64,000 bases of DNA from Puffinus mauretanicus (lineage: Eukaryota; Chordata; Aves; Procellariiformes; Procellariidae), in contig JAJKFH010001013.1 of assembly GCA_023333565.1 (NCBI GenBank), positions 1 to 64,000 on the forward strand. The letters run 5' to 3'. Below the pieces are notes generated by a model. That model was not told the DNA's origin. It ran no database searches and saw only the letters and a program-made list of their open reading frames with translations. Shown one piece after another: positions 15,101 through 26,875 of the stretch. Every line of letters starts with the position of its first letter. Positions within the stretch are counted from its first letter, which is position 1. Made by a program: the position numbers and the translations under genes.

Positions 15101-16139
15101 TTTCTTTCTCAGAATTGCTTCATTGCAAGAATTCCACAAGAAAAAGCCTTCTCTTGGCAAAATGGGACTAAATTCCATTTTACCATCTCTAGACATTTTT
15201 CATGACCCCAAAGTATTCTTTTTCGTTGTGCTCCATCCTCACAAAAACTCATTAATGTTGATTTCAACTAAATAGTTTAAAACATGTTAGCTGTTTTCAG
15301 GATTTCCAAAGCAAATTGCTGTTCCCTAACATAAAAATGAAAGCTAACAGTACAAGACTAGGAGGAATGATGAAGCCATGGCTGAGGAAGCATGTTGGAG
15401 CCAAGACGTGGCATCATATAGACCCAGGTGGGCAGCAAGGTTTCAGACAGGAGCTGAAGCTGAGGGAGCCCCAGGTGGTGACCTCTAGGTCTCCTCAGGT
15501 TCCCTGCGTGAGAGAAGGCAGCACATTGCAAACACTGGAAGGGAACCAGTGGCTGTGAGAAAGTTTTTGGCACACTTGACCCCCGTTCAGTGGGAGAGAA
15601 GGCGACACTAATGCAACATCTCATGTCTCCCAAGCAGGGGACTGACAGTCCTGGCGGGAGATCCAGCTTGCAGGAGTGGGGCAGTCACACTGGAGGTGCT
15701 GGGGTGGGGGGAGAACAGTTGCTGTGGCCCATTTGTGTAGTTGCTAAGATGGAGGATGGGCAAGTGCAGGCCTGTCAGAGGAAAGAGTAAAAACTTGGAG
15801 GGGAGGGGGCTCAGGAAGAACGAGAGGCTGTCCATTACCAGGCAGCCCTTAATTTTTTTGCAACACAAGCCAAAATATCCCTTGGCTCCATACATGTGAG
15901 AGAGCTCTGAGACAATTAACAGGTTGCCACAAACACAAATATCTATGTAGATATTAAAAAAATAAAGAAACCCAAAGTAATTATCCTAAAATATAATAGT
16001 TTGTGTCAAGATTTGGGAGAAGAGGGAAGATGACCAGTGCTTGTTTTAGGACTTGGCAACGCTTGATTTTTTACAAAACCACCCTCCTACCCTGTTACTC
16101 CCAAGGGTGGAATTTTTTCTATTGTGCTTTCAAAGGGCC

Positions 16140-17020
16140 CTAGTCTATACCCCAGGTCTCAGCTCTCATGATGTTGTCTTGGAAACCTAATCTAAACCTC
16201 CTTTCTCGTGTGTGCCAGGGAACAGGGCTCTTGCAGCCAGTTTCAAGAGCCCTTGCCCAGCTCCCCAGGGCTGCTCTGCTCCCTGCGAGGCCCAGCGAGT
16301 CATCCAATATGCTTGGCTCTCCGCTCCCTGGCCGCAGGCTGGACTCGGATGGTTGCTTTCCAACCCCCTGCTGCCTGGCTCCGTGGAGGAGCAGAGGGAG
16401 CATGCGTTGTAATCCAATTACCTCCTCCCATGGGGAAAGAAGAGGAGGCAAGAGGCAAGTCAGAAGACAGCAAACAAAAGGTTGAGCAACTGCCTGCAGC
16501 AAAATAGGGAATTCCACGAGGGAATGCTGAATTTGGTGGCACCCTGACGAAATGCCAAATTACGTAGCCATTTTGCCTCGCTGAGCACAGGGGCCCTGAG
16601 CCTGGGGGACCAGGATTATGATTAATTGGATGAGTTCACACAAGTTAGAGGCACTGTTTCAGATTCTTATTGGAGTCAAGCACATGACAGTGCAATGGAT
16701 TACACCATGTATTTTTAAAGTTATTCTTCAAAACTAGAAGGGTTGTTTGTTTGTTTTCCCCTCTGAACGAAATTGTAAATTCCATTGCTATGAAATACAC
16801 GGACCTCTTTTAGCAAATTGTTGCTGCACATAAACTATTGCCGCTCTTCTAATGGATTATTGATGATACTGTGTAACACACTTAATTAGGCTGGCCACTT
16901 TACTGAGGCCATCTGCCAGTGAATCATATCTTGTCTAATTTTAAAATCCTTAACTCATTAACCTCTTTCTCCGCCCCTCTCTCTCTCTCTGCATATATAT
17001 TTTTTATATATATATATTTA
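16140..17020. promoter_or_regulatory. Candidate regulatory patch with simple repeat at its right end
   Basis: The left part (about 16,200-16,460) is clearly GC-richer than the surroundings. It is followed by about 450 bases dense in TAAT-core words such as TTAATTGG, TAATGG and CTTAATTAGG, which are typical homeodomain sites. The block ends in a (CT)n then (TA)n microsatellite at 16,975-17,019. Overlapping open frames in several phases here are by-products of GC content. Conservation cannot be seen from one sequence, so this is a suggestion only. Confidence 0.25.
16975..17019. repeat. (CT)n/(TA)n microsatellite
   Basis: An uninterrupted CT run of about 16 bases is followed within a few bases by alternating TA sequence with a short T interruption. 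It is a compound simple repeat. Confidence 0.8.
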
Positions 17021-19550
17021 CTATGCCCGTGTATCTCTTTAGCATTAGATGAACTATACCGATAGATCAGACCATGGTCCAGCTGGAGCCAGCTGCAACG
17101 CTTCTCATACTGGACCAGAAATCCCCCACACTGCAAAGCTGTGATGCAGTGCAAACTCACACTGCTGGGTCCAGTTTGCCCACAGAGTGTTACTGTGCTA
17201 ATGCTGTAACCACAGGCTTTGTGCCCCATGAGGCATAGTCCCTTCTGCAGCTAGTGTGAAGCCGGCATGAATTTCATATTGTGTGGCATGACTAATATGA
17301 CAGAAAGGTTCTGATCCACATCCAATTAGGTGGATGAGCCAGGGATGACCCTGTTCTTACTTCAGTGGCTACTAAGATAAACCACTGCAACTGCTGCAGG
17401 TTCTCAGATGCTCTGTGAGAAGAAGTCACTTGCCTGTCTTATCCAGTGGAAAAAGAGCTTCCCACTGCTCAAAAGTACCTTCCCCAAAGTAAGAGGCAGT
17501 GTCGTGTCAGAGGCTGGACTTCAGCATCAGGTTGCAATTGTTTTATAATGAGGCTCTTTTCAGTACTGTGAAAGTGTGTGAGCTGCAGCCTTACCTGAGG
17601 GGAGATGTAGAGCAGAATGAACTGTATGAGTTTTATACTTAATACCTGTTATTCGACGCCTCTAGAAGGATCAGTTCCTTGGTTTGGCTTACAAACCTTG
17701 GTTGAAGAATTCTTAAGCTAAGGCAGGGAGAGGCCCATTGCTCAACCTTTTGCTATAGTAGTTTTGTAGTGTAATAAAAGGTATTGATTATTCTTTTCTC
17801 AGTCCCCGCGTAATCCTAGAGCTACCTACTTGATGGAGGGCCTCTTTCCCTTTATCTCATTGCACAGATTCCACAATCTGCTGCATTCAGTTTTCTTCAT
17901 AGTTCATGGTGGTTTATCTTCCAGGGGCAGAAGCAAGGCAGTTCTGGATCCCCACTGATGAGACTGGTTCTTCTGGTATTCTGCCAAAGCCTGTGGTTAT
18001 CAGGTTTCAGAAGACAGTGAAAATCATGGTTGTTTATACTAGCCTTTAATTAAATCTTACAGCAACCTCTAGAGTTTATTAATTTAAGATAGTTGCCTGA
18101 GTTTGAGCCTACTTTTAGCTCTGTTTTAATTACTATTCAATATCTTAAAGGTGTTCTGAGAAGGTGCTATTCCTTCTCCCACACCTTTTCATCTTCCCCC
18201 ACTGACGCTCACGTTTTGTCCATCCCATCTTCCATTGTTTCAACAGCCCCACAATGACTTTTTATTTTATAACTAGAGAAAATTTGTTACATATGATTAC
18301 AGCCAAGTTGTAAGTGCCTGAAAAGGTGGTCTGTAATGGCTTTGCTGGCAAAGGCATGACTTTAATTAGTGCTGACAAGATATTAAATCCCTATTACATT
18401 TACCTATTTTCTGGCTCAAGTACTAGGAACAACATCAGGTCTTGCAGAACACAATTTCTTTTCTTTCCCCTTTTCCCGAGCACAGTCTGGAAGGGCAGCT
18501 GCAACTGCCTTGGTGTATTACAAGCATGGTGCATGCCCAGCTGGCTGTTCAGAAGGATTTGCTGGGCAAAGGCACATAGAAGCAGCAGCATGGCACAGAA
18601 AACATGGATAAACACGGTGATGAAGTAAGATAGAGACACAGAGAGTATCTCATATGCCTGAAGTGTGGTTTTGGTATAAAGTATTCCTCCCTTTGTCCAC
18701 TTGTGTCTTGTTCCCTTGCTGATATGCTTCCCCTTCTCTTACCGCCCTCCCATCTTTCCTCTGCTGTCTCTTTCCTCCTCATCTCACCACTCCCTTTTCC
18801 TCTCTTTTCCACATCCTGTCCCCCACCTGTATCCTCAGAGGATGGTTCAGACCCTGTGTCCCTTTTCCACAACTCCTAGAATTACCATGTGTGGGGAGCA
18901 GCAAATACTTGGATTTCATGTGCAGCCCCTCACCCCAAGCTTCTGGTGCCAAAGCAAGTATCTGGTTGAAGAGCTGGTCTGGCAGTGGAGTGGTGAGTGC
19001 TAACAGACTACACCATGGGTTAAGAGCTGCTGGATGTTTGATTGGGACATGTCAGCAGCACCTAGGACACCTCTGCCCTCCCCAGTCCACCATGCCTTCC
19101 CCCTTTATTACTCATGTCACACGGAGAGGGCAGGTTCTTACCTTCCAGTCTTTGGACAGGGAGAGATGCCTGCTTCTCTTCCTGTGGTCTGGGCTTTTAC
19201 AAAGCACGTTTGATTAATTGTTTGATAAAAAGCTATTTTGTCCAGATATTGTTGCCAATGTTTTTCTGATTTTTTTTTCTGCCTAGTAGAAAAACCGGTC
19301 AGAAGGGAAAATAATAACATTTTACATACATTCTTTACTCCTTTTGTCAGACGTACTCAGTTTTTCAGACCACTTCTATTATCAGGATTATTACTGAAAA
19401 TAGATGAATTACCTGATAATCACAGCAGGGTTTCTAGGATTTTTAACTTTACAAAACATCTCTCAATTTCCCCCTACAGGACTATTTCACAGGCTGATCA
19501 AAAAGCAGGTCTGCTCTTCAGACTGTTTTTTCTTAATTAGCCTGAGATTC
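17021..19550. other. Non-coding unique sequence; nothing recognised
   Basis: Several short frames overlap on both strands around 18,300-19,200, but none has an initiating ATG in good context, splice sites or a recognisable domain. A pyrimidine-rich strip lies at about 18,730-18,820 on the + strand. I see no gene or repeat family. Confidence 0.5.
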
Positions 19551-19559
19551 AGACAAATA

Positions 19560-20160
19560 AAATCAATGAGCTGAAGTCTGACATACCGATTTATTTTCAG
19601 GAGCAAGGTCTCACTTTGTAATATTGTTTGAGGAGACTGTGTATTCCTCCTCAGTTTTATTTGCTGCGTTCCAGACAGAGGTCATATAAAAATAGTCATA
19701 TATATAAAAAGATGTTTTTTCTTCGGCCCATTATTATTAGTTACACACATCCTTGAACCATCCTTTTTCTCCTTAATATTTACACCAGTCTAATGTTTGT
19801 GCATTGTTATCATTTCTCCTAACAGTCTCGCAGCTCAGCTCCACATGACTAACTCCCCTAATCTTTGTGGCAGGGAGGAGCGGTGAAGATTGCAATTGTT
19901 GTGTGTCCACTGGCAGCCTGACAGATGAAACAACAAGACTCCGCTATCAGCTGGCCCTTTGCATTACCTGGCAGCAAACCGGCCGGCTCTGAGATGTTGC
20001 TCAGCGTATGAGAAACTCTGCTGTGGCAGCCCCAAATGGTCTCAGGCCGGATTCCTCTCCCTTCCCTCCTGCTCCCAGTTCAGCAGTTTCACAGCTAACT
20101 AATTTTACAACTGTCTTGCACCAATTGCACGCATGCAATTGCACACTGAGATGGGTCAGG
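19560..20160. promoter_or_regulatory. Candidate regulatory patch with a small palindrome
   Basis: This AT-rich block has many TAAT/ATTA cores and CArG-like A/T runs. It ends in a nested repeat at 20,122-20,144: an 8-bp inverted repeat CAATTGCA/TGCAATTG with a 4-base loop overlaps a direct repeat of CAATTGCAC. The density of motifs suggests an enhancer-type element. This is inference from composition only. Confidence 0.2.
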
Positions 20161-23100
20161 GAACTCATCTGGCTGAAAACTGGAATGTGGAAAAAGGACA
20201 CTGGCGCAAAGGTGGGGGAGGAAGGCAAAGTGCCCAGCAGCGTAAGCTGGGGAGGAAAGTGCGCTGGCCAGAGGGGCTCAGCCTCCGCTTAAAGCCACAT
20301 GATGGCAGGCTGCCCTCCTCCTTCTGCGAGAAACGTTCCCCACTACCAGCCCACGTGAAGGGGGCATATTTCCCCATCCATTTACTGACTTCTAAAGTGG
20401 AAGGAGAATGGCACTTCCACAGTGCCACAGGATATGTAATTACTCTTTAATTTCATGATAGATGTAGCTCAGGTAAACACTGACTGCTTACACTACAGGA
20501 ACAGTTATTTGAGACAAGGTCCACACGGAGGCCATACAGCTCTTTTTCCATGGAGCGACTGTTCTGCATGGATCTTGGTCTACAGAAAGCAGCTATCTAC
20601 CTGTTTAGAGAGGGGATATTTAGGAGTTTCCATTCACTTATAGCAGGACAGCCCTAGCAATAGTGCATCTGACCTGGATATTCCTATCAAAAAAATTGTC
20701 TTGGACAAAACACTGCACCCCACTGCTCTCTGCATCTCAATAGGAGGGGGACTTTCTTCAAACTGTGAATGAGATCTGTCTCCGTTTTTCCAGAATGGGT
20801 CTGTTGTGGCTAAGGAAACAGGTCAGGTCCCCAAACGTCCCCATTTCTCCAGCTTATATAGCAACTACTAAAAACACTAGTTTAATTTCTAATGCCTCAA
20901 AGTGAGCACATATCGAGCCCATTAATAATACAAGGATGTCCAAGAAAAACTGGGAGAAAAGTATTAGGAAAAAAAACCCCTACAACCTCCCAAGGAATCT
21001 AATCATGATAGGGTGAGAAAAGAATGTGGTCATGGATTGATGGATGATGTGCAGTTAGTTTTTGTTAGAGACTTATGAAACAAGTAGAAAGTCCAGATGT
21101 TTCAGAGACACTAAATAGTTCAATATTTCTGAAATGGGTGTTGTCAAGGGAGATAGTTAACACTGAGATGCCCAAATAGGATATGTCTTCCACTTGGCTT
21201 TATTAGTTGGTCTAGCTGAGATTTGCTTCTACGAAGAAAAGCATTTTGAGTTTCAGCAGAACAACTCTCTTCAGTTTATTTCAACTAACCACATCAGGTT
21301 GCCACTTGTAATGAATCTGAGTGTAGGACCTGATTGCTATTCCACATGACTGGGGGAGTGGTGCAAACAGGGTGATTCTGGGCTGGCATAACCTTCAGTT
21401 CAGTTTTATCCATACTGCACAAACCTGGACATGCGACATTTCACTCAAAGGCATTGAAATTGCTCTATACTCACACATTTCTAACTTAAAAGATTACTGT
21501 TTTTTTTTCCTCAGCTCTTTAGAGATTTGCACCTAGTCAATTCAGCTTAGAAACTACAGATGTTGTTTACTATCCCCATCTTTTGTTTTCCATTGTCAAT
21601 AACTCTGTTGTTATTTCTGTTGTTACACATCTTCAGCCTAGAAGAAGCTCTACAAGATCACTCACCCAGTGTCTACTTTAAGTACATTAGCGAGCTGCTT
21701 AAAAGACAAACTTAAAAAAAAAATCCTTTAATTTGTGATTTGCTCTGCTAATACTTAAATCAATAACAGTTCTTCAACACTGTGACAACAGCTAAGACAG
21801 CCACAGCTTTGCAATAGATTTGCCTTGACATTTTATTTTGGTGAATTTTCAAAGGAAGATCAAATCTTGCTTCCAGGCTTTGTTCCAGTCAACCCAGTGG
21901 CTTCCCTAGTAGCAGCACACCTGGCAGAGTCTTCTGCAGTCTGCAGAAAGTTTTCGCCATTTCCACTGGGGCTTGGCTGCTGGTTCGCTGTTCCTCTCGG
22001 CAGGCTCTTCTTGAGCAACGGTCTTACCGCTTGGTGCCAGGATTTTCATCTGCAGTCTCTGGGCTGTCCTTCCACCAGCTCCACAGGGATGGAGGAACAA
22101 CTCTGCCTTCCAGAAAGTACTCTGTGTCCTTCACAGATGTTCATAAGGATCTTTTTAAAACTTTCTACCGCTTTTAGTCTCTGATAACTTCTTTTATTCT
22201 TGACCTGATGGGCATTGGGTATTTTCACCTTTTGTCTTTTCTGGAAGAAAGATTTTCTGACCCAACAACTATTACAAACTTTCATAACCTTCCTTCATAA
22301 CTGTGTTAGTGAAAGGTCTCCTAATGGCTTGGAAGATGCATATATACTCCTTCCCTTGAAAAAATAAGTGAGCTATTCTCATTCCTTTCTCCATCACTTT
22401 GCAGGCTTTGTGCTCTTACGGCTGGTGCTTTACCAGCACCCACCTCTAGAGGCTGCTCCCCCAGTTTACGACAGCATTTTCGTTACCCGTGTTCATATCC
22501 CAAGGAATAACAATTGCTTAAGGTAAAGACATTGTATACTGCAAGTTTGATGAGATAATACTTTCCCCCTAGTAACTGCCTTTCTCCAAAGAATCCTAAA
22601 AGTCATTTATGAACACAAAGCAACCCGTTTTCACATCAGCTGAGGGCTCCTGGCAGGTTTTGTTGTTCATTGTCCTCTCTACAGGGAAAATATGCTCAGA
22701 AATAGAATTTAATTTAAATTTTAGGATTTATACCTATTTTAAAAAATCTTATAATATTTCGTGACAGCAATTCTGAAAAAAAATTGTATCATATATAACG
22801 TTTCCCTTGGACCCGAGGGGTGGTGTATGCATATGCATAGGTGTGTGTACATAAAGACAGACACATGCCTCTTTCTTTGTATACAGAAAATGTTATTCCT
22901 CAGCACCTGAGAGCACCCAGAGCATTAGTAATAGAGAGAGTAGAACAAAGAAAAATACATAGTTTCTAAGTGTGACCAGTGTATGCAAGATGTAATCATT
23001 GTTGGGACCACTAAAAATTGCATGACCAGCAATGATTTATTAGTAGCGCAGAATCCAGGGAAATACTCCCCTCTAAATTATTGTTTCTCTGGCTCTAACT

Positions 23101-26100
23101 ATTCAATAAATTCCCAGCTTGAGCCAGGGAATTTATTTTCTCCTCTTCTCTATATTTGTCTGTGGTTTGCATTATCATTCACTAAATATATTTGGACATA
23201 GCATTACTTTTCTTGATCTGCAGATTTGAAAGCTTTTGTGACTCCCCCTTTGACCTTCCTCCCTTTTAGGAATTTCACAAATAAATCAGTAACTAGCACT
23301 CACATAATGAATTGCACTTTTTTTGGTGTTATATAATAGTTTTATTATTATATATTAAAAAGTATATATACTTTTTAAATAAGAAGGGCAGAGTAACACA
23401 AATGATTTAACAACTCAGGAGGTTGTTATGTGTCATTTTCATGTTTACTCTGCACAATTTCTCCCTTTCATTTAGAAAATATGTAGAAGTATAATAGATA
23501 ATTTGCCATTGTGGTAGGTTAATGGTAGATCAGAAAAATATCTTAAAAAAGAAATCTCTATTATTTTGTCTGAAAAACCACCACACTCCTGCCACCAATT
23601 ATTTTTATTAGCAATTTAAATGCTTTATGGAAGTGTCTTTTTGTACTAATTTCTGCAATTTTTCAGGGAAAAGGAGGAGGAAATATTTGTCATCAAGTGC
23701 CAAAAAGAACAAGTAAAGTTACTTGGGTCTGAAACGAGCCAGACCAAAACGTAGCTCATGTTGCCTAGGAAATAACTACATGCTCAAGTTGATAAGCCAT
23801 TGGTGCCAGGGTTGGTCAAAATCAAGTTTGTCTTCACTGTGAATTTGCTGAAGATGTTACCAAATACAGTGGGGGTTGGGGAATCTGCTGATTGCCACTT
23901 TGAGAAGAAAAAGGGGCAGATTCAGCTTTTAGAGACTCAATCCACACAGATAACCACTGGTGTTTCATGGTGGAGTTCCTGCTAATCAAGAGAAAAAGAG
24001 ATGTCCCCCACTATTGCTGTAACACCAATTAAGGAAAAGAAACAGCACACAAAGTGAAATTTCCAAAACTCAGTAAATTTGTGTTTCACTGCTAAAGACA
24101 AAGAAGAAAGAGAAGCCACTGTATGCTGGGTTTAGAGATGAGTAGTTTTTGCTACCAAAGGAGGAGGAAGAAGCAGAAAAGGTCTGCCAGACCATGGGTG
24201 GAATGGGCCATCTAAAAAAACAGGCAAAGATATATCATTTGAGCCAAGAAATCATTAATCGGGCCTTCTGGTTTTGGTTTTAATTTTCAACCACTCTGGT
24301 CTGGGCATTCTTGGCTTTGTAGTCATAACAAGGCTGGTGCTTGACTCTTACTCTTTTTTTTTGCTAAGATGCTAGACAAGTTCATCTTTTGAAAATTAGC
24401 ACATGTGACTAAATACACAATGATAAAAGCACTTATATTATTTCCATAAATTCCCCTGACAGCCATTTGAATGCAAATTGAGCAGAAAGAAACCCTGTTT
24501 AAATGAATTAACAAGGAAAGGCGGCAGGGGGATGTGGGGGGAGAAATGGGTCTGAATACAGACAAAGTAGATACAACCTCTTAAAAATAGAGTTGGTTCG
24601 TATTCAATGTAATTGAAGAAGGCATTTTTAACACCATTATTTAGGGTCAGAGGCCTCTTCAGTACATTTATCCAGCTTGAGTGCACCGATACAGTCAAGA
24701 TAGTGAAACATGCTTCACCTATTTCAATACTGCAAACCAGGGACTGCCTGTTATGTGTTGGCTTTCTTTCCTTTTGTCTCCGTGAACAAAAGAAACAGCA
24801 ACCTCTTAATTGAAATGATAACAGCACAAAATTGAAATGATACAGCACAAAAATTGTTTATTTATTCATATGTTTAGAATCTGCAGCAAACATACCTCCT
24901 TTTGGTGAGGCTCTGTGATTGTGCTTGCTGCCCTGATGTGTGCAGGCTGTAGAAGATAGATGACTGTTAGAAGATTTACAATAAAGCTACATTTAATCAG
25001 TCAACCAGTTTATTTTAGCTTGAAAACTGCCAAGTAAGACAAAGGTTTATAAAACGTCAGTGTGGTAGATTATTTAGATTGGGTTTCTCTGAGAAAGGGA
25101 TACACTGCTCAGTGCAAACATTGCTTCCCAGTACTGTTCCTCTACATTGCCGTAGTGGAAACTGAGGCTACCACACTGGTGCTAACTCCAGGGTCTGAAG
25201 ACGAAGAACAAGGGAGGAGGGTAGGGCAGAAATACACTTCTCTCCATAAACCCACTACCAAAGAAACCAAATGGAGCCTGCAGGTTCATTAGGCATTAGA
25301 CTAATGACCTGCATTGGTCACCCCAAAGCATTGTATTGGAAAGGATTAGGACAGGGAAAATAAGATGGATGGAAATTAATCTTGTATGAAGTACTATGGA
25401 CAAAACAACTCCAGAAGGAAACTGGAAAGAATCTAGGCGTATACTCTCACCACATGTTCCTAAATGATCTGCTGAAATACATCTGTATACAGTCCTGTCA
25501 GATCATGAAGACCAGTAGGTAGATATAGACCTAATGAAAAACCAAGTATGGGTTGCAAGAAGTGGTACTGGTGATTCACTGTGTGGTATTACCACTGCTC
25601 AATTGCTATTCAGCTCTGGTGAGTCAGGGATAACTGTACAGATGGATATATCATATTCAGAAGATATATATAATTATGGCATATCTTATTTGCAAGTATA
25701 CTTCCATTTAAAAATAAGTTACTTGATCTTAAATAATTTACTTTTTTAAAAAAATTTTAATCCCTGTCACTATTTTTCCACTAAAACTGTAAATAAATTT
25801 AACGTAGTTCAAAATATTTGAGGCTGAAATAGCCAAATGAACCCATTTGGTTTAAATAGGATCAGTTTGAACTTTGAGAACCACAATACACAGTTCCATA
25901 AGTCAGCTTATATGTAAATCTGAACTTCGTATTGTCTGAGAATTAGAAACTAATTGATTTGAATTATAGTAAAGAAATGAATAATACATTTAAATAACAA
26001 CATGAACTCTCCATAAATCTGAGATAGTTGGTAGTATAATTTAATCCAATAGTGAGGGTTTGAAATATGTAATGGAACAGATTCTAAATTGTGAACAGAT

Positions 26101-26670
26101 ATCTTTTCTTTGTGGCTGACTGGGTTTGAGTTCACATTGTTCAGAAGATACATGTGAATGTTTAGCTACAGCTGAAAGAAATGAACTACATCCAATAGAT
26201 GCTTTCTTCTACAGAACACATCAAAAAGACAAAGCCAAAATCTATGAACTGCTTAGTCAAAAGACTCTTTAAAATTAGTCTTTCGTGAAAGCCATCATTC
26301 AATCATCTTAATATGAGCCAAAATGTAAGTATACAATTCCTGTATCAGGTAAATTACACTATTGTACATACACTGCCTCCATAAGACCATAGTACTCCAA
26401 TGCAAAACTTAGCTTTTATCCCAAAGGACTCTGACAAAACTAAAATCCAAGCCATGCTGGGAGACCACCTTGTCTTCTCTGAAACAGCTGCAGAAGAGAG
26501 TCATAAGTGTTCGCAAGGTACAACAGGACTACATGTTAGTTGTGATTAATGAAATCAAGAGCCTTGTTACCAGACAAATTTGGTTGGGTTACCAAAATGG
26601 AAGTGCCTTGGGAAGCTTAATGTGAAAGGATTACAACCTTGCTTTGCTGTTCTTATCTTTGGGAGGCCTT
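20161..26670. other. Non-coding unique sequence; nothing recognised
   Basis: No exon, RNA gene or identifiable young repeat is supported. Open frames at 21,825-22,184 and 24,438-24,848 have no domain and no splice context. A perfect AT-rich inverted word lies near 23,340-23,375 around the TATATA core, which is ordinary for AT-rich DNA. Confidence 0.5.
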
Positions 26671-26671
26671 A

Positions 26672-26875
26672 GTTGCATAGGGAAAGCACTACAGTGAGAG
26701 CCTATGTTCAAACACCAGCTTTGCTTCAGAGATCAGATGATCTTCAAGTCAAAATCACTCTGCATTTGATCTCTCTTTCTGCAAAATGGAAGGAAAAAAG
26801 TCCTCACTTTTGTAGAGGATGTTGTGAGGCTTAATTCTGTGGGCTTGTAAAGCTATTTGGATAACAAAGGAGAAA
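26672..26875 (+). repeat. MIR-type SINE relic (plus orientation)
   Basis: The segment follows the MIR layout in order. It has a tRNA-like head with a GTTCAAA B-box (about 26,708), a middle resembling the GACCTTGGGCAAGT block, then CTGCAAAATGG (matching CTGTAAAATGG), and finally a GTTGTGAGG-TTAA-TGTAAAG-like 3' block at 26,819-26,858. Divergence is high, as expected for this old amniote family. It is a fossil with no coding capacity. Identification rests on remembered family structure, not on an alignment. Confidence 0.8.

Larger units (their letters stand above)
8856..16100. other. Non-coding unique sequence with a few promoter-like motifs
   Basis: No gene is supported. The open frame at 10,684-11,082 (+, 132 codons) has no domain and no splice context. 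On the minus strand near 10,098-10,134 there is a B-box-like word next to a 7-bp stem (reported separately). A strong TATA-like word occurs at 12,088. The segment of about 11,300-12,130 is somewhat GC-richer at its left end and then dense in AT-rich homeodomain-type words, which is compatible with an enhancer but does not prove one. Confidence 0.5.
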
